From CAYMAI01 sp964388445 (GTDB lineage Bacteria; 4484-113; JAGGVC01): a DNA stretch of 64,000 nucleotides. The DNA lies in assembly GCA_964388445.1 (NCBI GenBank), contig CAYMAI010000001.1, positions 124,001 to 188,000 on the forward strand, read 5' to 3'. Every line of letters begins with the position of its first letter. Position 1 is the stretch's first letter. Shown one piece after another: positions 51,210-60,231 of this stretch. Both the position numbers and the translations under genes were made by a program. A model generated the notes under the pieces. It was not told the DNA's origin and searched no databases. It saw only the letters and a list, made by a program, of their open reading frames with translations.

Positions 51210-53596
51210 TTCGCGCCATCCTTGACCGGTCCGCTTTCGGCGTCTCTCGGCGCAGGCTTGCCCGCCGAATGTTCGGCTGGCCGCAAATCCGTCGCGGCGT
51301 CCGGATGTTCCGCATATTCCGGTCTGAGCTGCCGCTCGACGCGCCTTGCGATTATCACGTCGGGAATGCTTTTCACTTCGTCCAGCGCTTTCGCAAGCTC
51401 GTCCGTATTCGCCACTTCAATCAGCATCTGAAGTTTTACTGCTTTGTCGAGTTCCGCGGACGTCGAAAACGCCGTCTGAAAATGTCCGCCCACAAGGTTG
51501 ATTTGGCTGCTTGCAAGTATGCCGAGGACTTCGTACATCAAGCCCGCCCGGTTAAGGCTGATGATTTCCACGGCCGCCGGATAATGCATATCCTCGCCTC
51601 CAGCTTCCCAAGTCAACCCTTCCACGGCGATGCCGGCGGGCGCTAGATCTAGGGACGGGCAGTCGGAACGGTGAACGATTATCGTGCGCTTTTCGCGGTC
51701 GAAATATCCGCTTATGTCGTCGCCGGGAATTGGACGGCAGCATCCGGAGAGCTCAGTTTTCTGCCTCGTCCTCTTGCCGCGCGTGTCGAGAACCTTTAGC
51801 TCAATTCCGCTGGCAACAAGCGAGCCCTCGATGGGAAATTCGCCCAGAGCGGTTTCGGATTCCATTTTCAGCGCGCGCTCCATCTGAACTTGTTTCAAAT
51901 GGTGCAATACCTCGGTCGTCGTAAGGTCTCCAAGCGCGATCCGATCGTATATATCGTGAATCGAGCCCACTTTGAGAAGCCGCAAAATTGATACCAATTT
52001 TTCCGCCGCGAGTAGGTTCAGCGGATAAAGCCCCCTGCGCTGAATCTGGCGATGAAGCAAATCCCGCCCGATTTCGATGCGCTTTTTCTTCGGCTGAGCG
52101 CGAAACCATTTGCGGATTTTCAAAAGCGTGCGCGGGCTTTTCACCCATTCCAGCCATTCCGGATCCGGCGCCGGATTTCCCGTTTCCCGCTTGATAACTT
52201 CGATTACGTCGCCGTTTTCAAGCCGTTGATACAGCGGCGCCCTGTGGCCGTTTATTTTCGCCCCGCCGGTTGCGTGCCCAAGTTCCGTGTGAATCGCGTA
52301 CGCGAAATCGATTGGCGTCGAGCCTTTCGGCAGCGAAACTACTTCCCCCTTCGGAGTAAGCGTGAGCACGACGTCCTTGAGCAGCGCCGCCTGCGCGCGT
52401 GCGATGAATTCCTGGCTGTCGTAATGCTCGTCTTCGAGCATTTTTATTATCTCCACCCACTCTTCGTCTTCGCGATAGTCGTAATCGGACGGATTTTCCT
52501 TGTACATCCAATGGCTGGCGATTCCATATTGCGCCCGGCGGTGCATTTCGACGTTTCGGATTTGTATTTCCACGAACCTTCCGCGCGGCCCGACCACGGT
52601 GGTGTGAAGCGTTTGATATCCGTTCGTTTTCGGGCTCGCAATGAAATCCCTGAAGCGGTGCATAATCGGCGGATATTTAAGATGCACTTCGCCGAGAACC
52701 TGATAGCAAACCCGTGCGGGGCCGTCCACGACGACGCGCATCGCGAGCAGGTCGTAAAGCTCGTCCAGCCTCACTTCCTTATCGTTCATTTTGTTGTAAA
52801 TGCTGGCAAGGTGCTTTTTGCGGCTGTGTATTTCGGCAATCGGAATCGCCGCCTGCCAGAACGCGTTTTCAAGTTCCTCCTGCATTGCGCGCAGGATTTC
52901 CTCCGCTTCCGCCATCGGCGCCTTTATGCGCTCTTCGAGGTCCCTGCATTCCTTGGGATTGAGGTAATAAAAACACCAATCCTCCATCTCCCGATAGACA
53001 GAGCTCAGCCCCAGCCTTCTTGCGAGCGGGATGAAGAAATCCTGCGTTTCCTTGCACTTTCTCGTAATTTTCTTTTTCGGCAGGCCCTCCTGCGTGCGCA
53101 GGTTGTGCAGCCTGTCCGCGAGCTTGATTACGATTACGCGCGGATCTTTCGCCATCGCGATAAAGAGCTTTCGAAGCGTTTCTTCCTGCTTTTTCGTTTC
53201 CTTGCGGTTCCACAGCCGGACGAAAAAGTTGGCATCGCTGATTTTGGTAAGCGAATCGACCATCGACCTCACGTTTTTCCCGAACACTCGCTCGATGTCT
53301 TTAAGCGTAAAGGTCGTGTCTTCTTCGACGTCGTGCAGCAGAGCGGTGACGAGCGAATCTTCGTCCATATTCAGCTGCGCGCAAATCTCCATCACTTCGA
53401 CCGGATGCAGTATGTACGGCTCGCCGAGGTCGCGATATTTGCCGTAGTGCGCCCTAAGCGCATAGTCGTATGCGTCCGCAACGCGCTTCGCGTTTATCGC
53501 GGGATTGACCGCAACCGCTCTTTCGAGCACGCGCTCGAACAAGAACTGCGCTTCGGGCACAGTTACGGTTTGCACAAGGTCTCTCGCCGCTTCCAT
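51206..53596 (-). CDS. relA/spoT: Bifunctional (p)ppGpp synthetase/hydrolase
   Basis: The 796-residue protein controls the stringent-response alarmone. It has an HD hydrolase domain with HPVEV and LLHDVEED (about 64-93) and KLADRLHNLRT, a synthetase domain with RFRDFIASPKTNGYQTLHT, a TGS domain (about 408-470, VVSLPKGSTPIDFAYAIH), a linker with GCCRPIPGD, and a C-terminal ACT domain (about 715-785). Both catalytic domains look intact. The ATG at 53596 is 5 bases after a TATTTA box and lacks a ribosome binding site. dtd follows with a 4-base overlap. Confidence 0.96.
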   Translation of the reverse strand: MEAARDLVQTVTVPEAQFLFERVLERAVAVNPAINAKRVADAYDYALRAHYGKYRDLGEPYILHPVEVMEICAQLNMDEDSLVTALLHDVEEDTTFTLKDIERVFGKNVRSMVDSLTKISDANFFVRLWNRKETKKQEETLRKLFIAMAKDPRVIVIKLADRLHNLRTQEGLPKKKITRKCKETQDFFIPLARRLGLSSVYREMEDWCFYYLNPKECRDLEERIKAPMAEAEEILRAMQEELENAFWQAAIPIAEIHSRKKHLASIYNKMNDKEVRLDELYDLLAMRVVVDGPARVCYQVLGEVHLKYPPIMHRFRDFIASPKTNGYQTLHTTVVGPRGRFVEIQIRNVEMHRRAQYGIASHWMYKENPSDYDYREDEEWVEIIKMLEDEHYDSQEFIARAQAALLKDVVLTLTPKGEVVSLPKGSTPIDFAYAIHTELGHATGGAKINGHRAPLYQRLENGDVIEVIKRETGNPAPDPEWLEWVKSPRTLLKIRKWFRAQPKKKRIEIGRDLLHRQIQRRGLYPLNLLAAEKLVSILRLLKVGSIHDIYDRIALGDLTTTEVLHHLKQVQMERALKMESETALGEFPIEGSLVASGIELKVLDTRGKRTRQKTELSGCCRPIPGDDISGYFDREKRTIIVHRSDCPSLDLAPAGIAVEGLTWEAGGEDMHYPAAVEIISLNRAGLMYEVLGILASSQINLVGGHFQTAFSTSAELDKAVKLQMLIEVANTDELAKALDEVKSIPDVIIARRVERQLRPEYAEHPDAATDLRPAEHSAGKPAPRDAESGPVKDGAK

Positions 53597-53640
53597 CGGG
53601 ATAAATACTACCAGATTCGATTTCTTTTTTGCTGCCGGGC

Positions 53641-54162
53641 TTACCGGGCGTTAACCGGAGAACGCATGCCGAATGCGCGCTCCATCGCGCGGTAAAAATG
53701 CGTCCCCAAAAAATCCTTCGGGCTGACCGGCTCGACGAGTATCGAAAGCCAGCCAAGCTTGTTCGCGGGCCAAATGTCCGTTACGCACTGGTCGCCCACC
53801 ATCGCAATTTGATAATGCTTACACCCGAAGCGCTCCCGGCACCGCTCGAAGCTGGACAAAAACGGCTTTTTTCCGGGGATAACCGGAATTCCGGTCTGCT
53901 CGGTAATCGCCGCCAGTTTGCGCGCCGTTCCGTTCGAAAGATGCGCAAGCTCGAATCCCGCCGATTTCAGCGACGATATCCACGCCATAATCTCTTCCGG
54001 AACGGTTCTTAGTTCCCATTGCGAAATTGTGTTATCGACGTCGATTACGACCGCGATAATCCCGTTTTCGGAAAAAACATCCGGCGAAATTTCGACGGGC
54101 GACGTGAACGCCAGCGCGGGTCTGAAACCTCCGGCGGGGCGCAGGACTTTCGCGCTAGACAT
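53641..54162 (-). CDS. YqeG-family HAD phosphatase
   Basis: The 173-residue HAD-IIIA protein has the nucleophile motif VIDVDNTI, LSNGTARK, KKPFLSSF with the motif III Lys, and VGDQCVTDIWPANKLGW. Eukaryotic relatives dephosphorylate phosphatidylglycerophosphate; the bacterial role is less clear. The ATG at 54162 has GGGAGA 5 bases upstream and overlaps the end of ruvX by 8 bases, so the two form an operon. Confidence 0.9.
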   Translation of the reverse strand: MSSAKVLRPAGGFRPALAFTSPVEISPDVFSENGIIAVVIDVDNTISQWELRTVPEEIMAWISSLKSAGFELAHLSNGTARKLAAITEQTGIPVIPGKKPFLSSFERCRERFGCKHYQIAMVGDQCVTDIWPANKLGWLSILVEPVSPKDFLGTHFYRAMERAFGMRSPVNAR

Positions 54163-54631
54163 TTTCAATCTCCCTGCCGGAAAAACCGCTCGCGCTTAAG
54201 TAGGATTCCAAAATTTCCGCCGCCGCCCTCGCGTCGATATTCTCTTTCCCCTTCTTCGCGCTTCTTCCCGACTCCCTGTCCGCGCTTTGCATTTTTCTTG
54301 TCGTATATCTTTCGTCAACGAAACGGACGGCGAGCGAAAGCTCCCTGCCGACTTCCTCCGCGATTTTTCTAACCTTCAAACTCGCTGGCGAATCTTCGCC
54401 GCCTTGCGCAAGCGGCAATCCCGCCACAATCAAGGCAAAAACCGTTTCGCCTTCGATTCTTCCTTCTTTCATCGCGAAATCGACAAGCCTTTTAATTTCC
54501 GCGGCGATTTCCGGCGCAGTACGCGCAACCGCCGTGCCCAGCGGCGCGGCAAACGAAGTGCCGGGTATGGAAACCGCCACTCCCGTTCTCGCCTCGCCAA
54601 TGTCGAGTCCGATTATTCTGGATTTATTCAT
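54155..54631 (-). CDS. ruvX: Holliday junction resolvase-like RuvX (YqgF)
   Basis: The 158-residue RNase-H-fold protein starts RIIGLDIGEARTGVAVS, with the catalytic Asp in GLDIG. It has VAGLPLAQGGEDS and VRFVDERYTT with a second acidic pair, and ENIDARAAAEILESYL with the last Asp. Roles in 16S rRNA maturation and junction resolution are described for the family. The ATG at 54631 lies 12 bases after TATAAT (54649-54644). It diverges from ffh. Confidence 0.92.
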   Translation of the reverse strand: MNKSRIIGLDIGEARTGVAVSIPGTSFAAPLGTAVARTAPEIAAEIKRLVDFAMKEGRIEGETVFALIVAGLPLAQGGEDSPASLKVRKIAEEVGRELSLAVRFVDERYTTRKMQSADRESGRSAKKGKENIDARAAAEILESYLSASGFSGREIENV

Positions 54632-54643
54632 AAAGCCGGTTCG

Positions 54644-54691
54644 ATTATAAACCACGCCGCCCCCTCTCCACTCGCCCGCCTGCGCTATAAT
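54644..54691. promoter_or_regulatory. Divergent -10 boxes of ruvX and ffh
   Basis: TATAAT on the minus strand at 54649-54644 serves ruvX; TATAAT on the plus strand at 54686-54691 serves ffh, 9 bases before its ATG. Confidence 0.65.
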
Positions 54692-54700
54692 GCCTGCCCC

Positions 54701-56212
54701 ATGACGATATTTTCAAGGCTCACCGACCGTCTCGGCGAGACGTTTAAAAAGTGGAGCGGCGCGGGACGCTTGTCCGCGGCGCAAATCGAAGAAGGTCTGC
54801 GCGAAATCCGCATCGCGCTAATCGAGGCCGACGTCAATCTGAACGTCGCGACCCAGTTCCTCGACCGCGTACGCGAAAAAGCGACGGGCACCCACATTCT
54901 GTCCAGCCTCGACCCGGCGCAAATGCTCGTGAAAGTCGTGCGGGACGAACTTGTCGAATTGCTCGGCGGAAAGGACGCGCCTCCCCCCGACGAACTCAAA
55001 TCCGCCTTCAGCCCGATACTTCTTCTCGGTCTGCAGGGAAGCGGAAAGACTACGTCCGCCGCCAAACTGGCGCTGCATTTCAAACGCAAAGGCGTAAAAA
55101 CCATGCTCGCCGCGCTCGACATGAGCCGTCCGGCGGCAATCGATCAACTCGAAATACTCGGCGGCGAAATCGATGTGCCCGTTTTCACGGCGCGCGAAAT
55201 GACGCCTTTCAATGCGGCGAAAGCGGCTCTCGAAACCGCCCGCAAAGACGGCTATCGAGTCCTAATTATGGACAGCGCGGGCCGCCTGCATATAGACGAA
55301 GAATTGATGCGCGAAGTGCGCGAAATCAAAGACGCGACGAAACCGGTCGAGACCTATCTCGTCGTGGACGCGATGACCGGACAGGAAGCCGTGAACGTCG
55401 CGAAAACATTCGACGAGCGCGTTGGCGTGACCGGCCTAATCGTCACGAAATTCGACGGCGATGCGCGCGCCGGCGCGGCGCTAAGCGTCAAGAGCGTCAC
55501 CGGCCGCCCGATAAAATTCGTCGGCGTCGGCGAAAAGGTTGACGCGCTCGAAACCTTCGTGCCAGACCGTATGGCGGGGCGCATCCTCGGAATGGGCGAC
55601 GTTTTGTCGTTAATCGAAAAAGCGGAGCGGGAACTAGACGAAGACGAAGCCGAGCGAATGAGCGAAAGCTTCACGAAAGGCAAGTTCGACGTCGGCGACT
55701 TTCTCGCCGCGCTCGCCCAAATGCAAAAACTCGGCCCGATAAAGCAAGTGCTTTCGATGCTTCCCGGCGTAAAACTCACCGACGAAATGGTGGACACCGG
55801 CGAAGAAAAACTGAAGTCGGTAAGGGCAATCGCGCAAAGCATGACGAAAAAAGAAAGGCGGAATCCCGCGATTTTGGACGCGGGAAGAAAGCGCAGAATC
55901 GCGGCGGGAAGCGGAACGAAAGTGGAAGACGTCAATGGATTTTTGCAGCAGTTCGAACAGATGCAGCAGATGATGAAAATGTTCGGCGGCGGCGGGCGGG
56001 GGCTGCTTGGCGCCACGCGCGGGGGCACTTCGCGCCCGGTCAGCGGCCCGCTCGGAACGATGCCGATTATGCCGGGCGATTTGGGCGGGCTTTCCGCGGG
56101 CATCGGCGTAAGTAAAGGCGGCGGCAAAACCAAAGAAGAAAAAGCGAAACTCAAAGCCGCGAAAAAAACCAAACAAAAACAAATTAAACAACAGAAGAAA
56201 CGGAAGAAGTAG
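54701..56212 (+). CDS. ffh: Signal recognition particle protein Ffh
   Basis: The 503-residue GTPase binds 4.5S RNA and signal sequences and hands ribosomes to FtsY. It has the N domain (LTDRLGETFKKWSGAGRLS), G1 LQGSGKTTSAAKLA (about 110), DSAGRLH (about 190), TKFDGDARAG (about 248), and a methionine-rich M domain (about 300-430) with QQFEQMQQMMKMFGGGG. The last 25 residues are mostly Lys, a basic tail longer than usual. It follows a TATAAT by 9 bases with no ribosome binding site. Confidence 0.97.
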   Translation: MTIFSRLTDRLGETFKKWSGAGRLSAAQIEEGLREIRIALIEADVNLNVATQFLDRVREKATGTHILSSLDPAQMLVKVVRDELVELLGGKDAPPPDELKSAFSPILLLGLQGSGKTTSAAKLALHFKRKGVKTMLAALDMSRPAAIDQLEILGGEIDVPVFTAREMTPFNAAKAALETARKDGYRVLIMDSAGRLHIDEELMREVREIKDATKPVETYLVVDAMTGQEAVNVAKTFDERVGVTGLIVTKFDGDARAGAALSVKSVTGRPIKFVGVGEKVDALETFVPDRMAGRILGMGDVLSLIEKAERELDEDEAERMSESFTKGKFDVGDFLAALAQMQKLGPIKQVLSMLPGVKLTDEMVDTGEEKLKSVRAIAQSMTKKERRNPAILDAGRKRRIAAGSGTKVEDVNGFLQQFEQMQQMMKMFGGGGRGLLGATRGGTSRPVSGPLGTMPIMPGDLGGLSAGIGVSKGGGKTKEEKAKLKAAKKTKQKQIKQQKKRKK

Positions 56213-56251
56213 CTTATTTAGTTTGTAGTTGGAAGGTGGAGGGTTCGTGCT

Positions 56252-56830
56252 CTATTTTGAAACGCCCGCGCGTCTTGCTATTACATCGAGAACGTTTTCG
56301 CTTTCGTGCGTTACCGTCATTACCTTCCCGTTTTTCTTCATTCTGAGTGTGATTTCATAGCCCGCATTGCCGTCGAACAATTTCAAATCGAATACCGCGT
56401 CTTTGGTTTCGTATCGCGTTTTATTCACAACATTTCCGAAAACCGACGCGACCAGTCTTGCCTTTTCGAGAGTTTCAAAGTCCGCATATTTCTTGTACTT
56501 CTTATGGTACGCCCACTCTGCAGTTTGCAATGATCCAAGTTCGGTGACAGCAAAAGCTCCTTCCCTGCCGCCCAATCCGAGCGACATTATTTCAAATTGA
56601 CGTCTTTCATAAAAATTGTAAACTACAAATAAGATTATAGGAATCAGTATCCAGATTAACCACTTATAGTTTGTCGTGTTTTTGGAGGAGATTTTGGCAG
56701 CTGTTTCAGAACGGTCAATGGTGGCGCGCTCATACTGCGACGTTATTTTCACTCCGCAGTTTCTGCAGACGCGCTCGGTCGCGGCGTTTTCCTTGCCGCA
56801 AACGGGGCAAAAAACGTTATCGTTCTCCAA
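56252..56830 (-). CDS. Zinc-ribbon membrane protein with pilin-like C-terminal domain
   Basis: The 192-residue protein has a zinc ribbon CPVCG-x13-CRNCG at residues 8-26, a membrane helix at about 56-72 (WLIWILIPIILFVVYNF) and a domain with LGSLQTAEWAYHKKYKKYAD, which resembles the start of the soluble domain in type II secretion pseudopilins. Start TTG 56830 has AAGGGG 8 bases upstream. It lies 29 bases after the HerA-like gene, probably as the last gene of that operon. The combination is unusual; function unknown. Confidence 0.75.
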   Translation of the reverse strand: MENDNVFCPVCGKENAATERVCRNCGVKITSQYERATIDRSETAAKISSKNTTNYKWLIWILIPIILFVVYNFYERRQFEIMSLGLGGREGAFAVTELGSLQTAEWAYHKKYKKYADFETLEKARLVASVFGNVVNKTRYETKDAVFDLKLFDGNAGYEITLRMKKNGKVMTVTHESENVLDVIARRAGVSK

Positions 56831-56859
56831 CGCGACATCCCCTTAAAAAAGGTCTCCCG

Positions 56860-58623
56860 CTACTCCGCCTTTTGGAATCCGAACACGCCCACTTTGCGCT
56901 CGACGACCGAATCTTCCGGCTCGTCGTACTGGTCTCCGGGGACGCACGTCGGGTATGGGAACTTGACGAAAATCGGCTGGATGAACTTCGCGTGCTTCAA
57001 GAGAAACGTTCCTCTGGGAATCGTCGTCAGCCGGTTTCTGACTTCCTCTGTCAGCCACGCATACTCGACAGTCATAAGCTCCGCCGGCCCCGTGCGGCCG
57101 TAAATAATCGTCGAGCTGTTGTCCACGACCTGCCTGTCGATCTGGCTCATGAACTGCTCGACGCCGAAAAGCGATACGCCGAGCGAACGGCCTCGTGCCG
57201 CGATTTCGATTAGCGACTGCTTGATAGGCGCCCTCGCGTTCGGGTCGCGCGGCGCGAATTTGTTTAACTCGTCGATGAAGAAAATCGCGGTGTCGAAGTC
57301 TTTCTTCTCGTTTTTGTCCACGAGAATGTTATAGACCTTTTTGAGAATCTTGTTGAACACCATCATTTGGCCGCGGTCGTTCATGGACTGTATGTCTATG
57401 ACGAAAATGCTTCCGTTGCGCAGGTCGTTTAGCGGAATGTCCACCGGGTCGATGCCGCCCGTGCATATAAGTCCTTCGTAAAGTCCGGCCAGCGAGTCGA
57501 GGTTTTTGAGGGTCTTGTAAAAGACTTCCTTGATATGGCCGCGCCAGTGCGTCACGCGCTGGTTTGCCACCGAGCGGCGCTCCTCGTGAAGCCACGCCAT
57601 AAGCTCGTCGTAAGTGCGCAGCGGCTGGCGCTCGATTTGCTCCACGATGTCCACCCAGCAGGCTTCAACCGGCTCGTCCCAAACTTCCGGGTCGAACAAG
57701 TCGGGGATGTCCGCGACGATTTGGCCGAGTTCCCATATGAAATATTCGACCTTGCCGTCTCGCCTGAAGCTTTTCGTGTGGCCTTCGTAGCGCTTGTCGT
57801 AGGGAGCGAACACGCGCACGTTCTCGAACGGCTTAAGCTCTACGCCGAGTTCGTCGTACATTCGCAAGCATTTCTTAATGTACGGGTCGTCCGCGTGGCT
57901 GCCGTCGTAAATCGGATTCGCTTTGTCCAGGTAAAGCATGTCCTTTCCCTTGACGTTGAAGAACACCGCGCTAATCCGCCGCTGCTCGCTTTTAATCATT
58001 TTGTCGAGAATGCTCTTCAAAAGGAATTCGACGAGCGAGGTTTTGGTCGCGAGACCCGAAATACCGCTCATATTCATATGCGAACCTTCGGGGCCGAGGA
58101 GGAAAGTGTCGTCGAGAAATATCGGAATGAAACTTCCGTCCCCGTTTTCCATGACGCCGATCGGCACGCCGCGTCCCTCGCCCACGTAGTCGGCCATTCC
58201 GAGTCCCCAGCCGACTCCCTCCGGAGTGGAGAAAAACACCTGGCCGCGGGCGAGCGGCTTAACCTTGTCTTCGGTGTTGCGGATGACGAGCACCTTGGCG
58301 ATGTTCATTTCCGCGATGTCGCTCGGCGGCTCGATGAGCGGATTGCCGAAGTCGTGGCTGATATAGTCCGTAAGATAATTGTCGATGTCCATAATCGCGC
58401 GAAGTTCGACCACGGTGCCGATTGTCACCTGGCCGTTGTCCGTGACGCACGCGACGATGTTGCCGAGCTCGACGCTCTCCACGCCTTCGCCAAGCCAAAA
58501 GTGAAACTCCGCGGCCGTATTCGGGCTTTGCTTCGTGGACATCGCCTTGCCGATTGGGCCGAAGTCGAAGTTCACGAATTGCGGAAATTTACACCGCTCC
58601 TTCCAGTTATTTTTCTCAGCCAT
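56860..58623 (-). CDS. HerA-like hexameric ATPase with variant P-loop
   Basis: The 587-residue protein has an N-terminal beta-barrel (about 45-95, VELGNIVACVTDNGQVTIGT) as in HerA/VirB4-type ATPases. Its P-loop is GISGLATKTS (187-196), where the usual Gly before Lys is replaced by Thr. Walker B is AIFFIDELNKFAPRD (about 445-460), and IEIAARGRSLGVSLFGVEQ follows with the QxxS-type motif and an Arg finger region. HerA works with the nuclease NurA in DNA end processing in archaea and in several bacterial defence systems. The NurA-like gene lies 25 bases upstream in the same operon, after rplY. The ATG at 58623 has GGAGG 7 bases upstream. Confidence 0.85.
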   Translation of the reverse strand: MAEKNNWKERCKFPQFVNFDFGPIGKAMSTKQSPNTAAEFHFWLGEGVESVELGNIVACVTDNGQVTIGTVVELRAIMDIDNYLTDYISHDFGNPLIEPPSDIAEMNIAKVLVIRNTEDKVKPLARGQVFFSTPEGVGWGLGMADYVGEGRGVPIGVMENGDGSFIPIFLDDTFLLGPEGSHMNMSGISGLATKTSLVEFLLKSILDKMIKSEQRRISAVFFNVKGKDMLYLDKANPIYDGSHADDPYIKKCLRMYDELGVELKPFENVRVFAPYDKRYEGHTKSFRRDGKVEYFIWELGQIVADIPDLFDPEVWDEPVEACWVDIVEQIERQPLRTYDELMAWLHEERRSVANQRVTHWRGHIKEVFYKTLKNLDSLAGLYEGLICTGGIDPVDIPLNDLRNGSIFVIDIQSMNDRGQMMVFNKILKKVYNILVDKNEKKDFDTAIFFIDELNKFAPRDPNARAPIKQSLIEIAARGRSLGVSLFGVEQFMSQIDRQVVDNSSTIIYGRTGPAELMTVEYAWLTEEVRNRLTTIPRGTFLLKHAKFIQPIFVKFPYPTCVPGDQYDEPEDSVVERKVGVFGFQKAE

Positions 58624-58648
58624 AAAATCCTCCTGCGAAAGCGCTCAT

Positions 58649-59704
58649 TTAAGTCCGGTCGAAGAACGACCGTATGGTTTCGTGCGTCGGTACTATGCCG
58701 TCAAGGTACGTCCGGCAAAGTTTAATCGGAAAAATAAGTTTGTCCCAGCCTTCCGCCGGGAAAGTCGCGGGCTGGCGCTCCTGAAGCAGCATATAAGTCA
58801 TCCATTCGGCCTTCGCTCTCGCTTCGCCGTCTGTGTCCGCGATAATCACGGGTTTGATGAGCCCGAATTCCGGGCCGTGCCTAGCGTGCTCGCGGAGTTT
58901 GATGAACCACATATACTTTTTCGTCGCGCCATCGTCGGCGTCGAGCGTCTGCCTGCAAATCGCCGTGCGCTGGAAACTGCCAAGTTCGAGGTGCTTCAGG
59001 TTTGCTTCTTTGGAACCGATGAAAGGCATGTAAACCTGCTTGCTCCAGCCGATTATTCGCGGGTCGAGCCTTTCGTTCGGGTCTTCCAAATGTGTGCCGT
59101 TGTGAATCATAAACTCGCCCGCGCCGGCGCCGGAAGTTGCCTTCCATTTGCCGATAAGCTCCAGCTTCATTTCGTTCATCTGATGAAACGCGACTTGAAT
59201 GGACTGAACGCGAATCTGCGTATAGTCCGGCTGGTCGATTTCCGTATCCACAATTTTGATGCCCGGCACGCTGTCCGGCAGCTTCACGCCTTCGTTCAAA
59301 AATGCAAACGGCAACATGACGAGATGCCTAAGTTGCGGCTCGCCCCAAACCTTGAAATTGCGATTGCGTCTTTCGAGGATAAGGCTCATCACGATGCTGT
59401 AGTGGACGGGAACCTGAAGCCCAATCGGCGTAATGAAATGGCCGATTAGCTGGGTACGCTGGTGAGTGTCGAGGAAATAAGCTATTTCGCCTGGCACGCC
59501 GCCGTCGGGCTCGGACGTATAAAACTTGCCGTGGTCGCGTTCCGGCTCCACGTTTTCGATGCGGTACGAGCGTTGGTTGTCGCGAAGCCTGTACACTTCC
59601 TCTTCGAGGTGCGGAATCGGCGAAGTGTGACCGCCGAGCATGGAAAGAACTTCCATTACGTATTGAAGCGTGTTTTTTTCCGCGACGGCCTGGTTGGCGC
59701 TCAT
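58649..59704 (-). CDS. Putative NurA-like nuclease, partner of the HerA-like ATPase
   Basis: The 351-residue protein has no signal or membrane helix. FMIHNGTHLEDPNERLDPRI with IGWSKQVYMPF and a C-terminal IKPVIIADTDGEARAKAE resemble the RNase-H-like NurA fold (an acidic core residue, a Gly-x-x-Lys strand and a late acidic residue); IAYFLDTHQRTQLIG could be the first catalytic strand. The match is weak and rests heavily on position beside the HerA-like gene. The ATG at 59704 follows GGAG by 7 bases and is 10 bases after rplY. Confidence 0.55.
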   Translation of the reverse strand: MSANQAVAEKNTLQYVMEVLSMLGGHTSPIPHLEEEVYRLRDNQRSYRIENVEPERDHGKFYTSEPDGGVPGEIAYFLDTHQRTQLIGHFITPIGLQVPVHYSIVMSLILERRNRNFKVWGEPQLRHLVMLPFAFLNEGVKLPDSVPGIKIVDTEIDQPDYTQIRVQSIQVAFHQMNEMKLELIGKWKATSGAGAGEFMIHNGTHLEDPNERLDPRIIGWSKQVYMPFIGSKEANLKHLELGSFQRTAICRQTLDADDGATKKYMWFIKLREHARHGPEFGLIKPVIIADTDGEARAKAEWMTYMLLQERQPATFPAEGWDKLIFPIKLCRTYLDGIVPTHETIRSFFDRT

Positions 59705-59714
59705 TTGCGGTCTC

Positions 59715-60038
59715 CTACTTTACGATGAATTCCACGTGCGAAAAGCGGCGGGAGATAACTTCGCGCTGAATTTCTCCGAGCGAAGCCCGGTATTCCTTGC
59801 CTTCGAAGTTAAGCACGAAATCGATTTCCTCGCGCGGGTTCTTGCCGTCCGCGTCGATTTGCGTAGCCGCCTTCGTGATTACGCCTTCGACCTCGCGACG
59901 GTCGAACTGCACGGGTATCGAGCCATCGATTCCCTTGCCGAAAATGTTGCCGGGCAAAACGCCCTCCCGGCGCAACCGCCGCGACTCCGGACTGCCGGTG
60001 TCCGTGCGCGGTGCGGCGTTAAGCACTATCGTCTCCAT
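59715..60038 (-). CDS. rplY: Ribosomal protein bL25, short form
   Basis: The 107-residue protein starts METIVLNAAPRTDTG and has SRRLRREGVLPGNIFGKG, the conserved 5S-rRNA-binding stretch, and ends in VEFIVK. The length fits the short form without the CTC C-terminal domain. The ATG at 60038 has GGAGG 8 bases upstream and a clear promoter at 60065-60092; an upstream in-frame extension is unlikely. It heads the operon with the NurA-like and HerA-like genes, 10 bases before the former. Confidence 0.9.
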   Translation of the reverse strand: METIVLNAAPRTDTGSPESRRLRREGVLPGNIFGKGIDGSIPVQFDRREVEGVITKAATQIDADGKNPREEIDFVLNFEGKEYRASLGEIQREVISRRFSHVEFIVK

Positions 60039-60064
60039 TCGAAAAACCTCCAAAGTGAACCGAG

Positions 60065-60092
60065 ATTTTAGCACACCCGCGCCGGGATTCAA
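60065..60092 (-). promoter_or_regulatory. Promoter of the rplY operon
   Basis: Minus strand TTGAAT (60092-60087), 16 bases, then TAAAAT (60070-60065), giving a leader of about 20 bases with GGAGG. Confidence 0.7.
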
Positions 60093-60231
60093 GCCATTAG
60101 TCGCAATCGGCAGAATGTCTTGTTCGGTTCAAGCCATTTCTCAAGTAATCCGGCCTGCCCGCACATTTCGAAATGTCTAGGGCATTCGAGTCAATTTCAG
60201 GCCAACGCTCATATCGAGTAGGGAATTCCTT

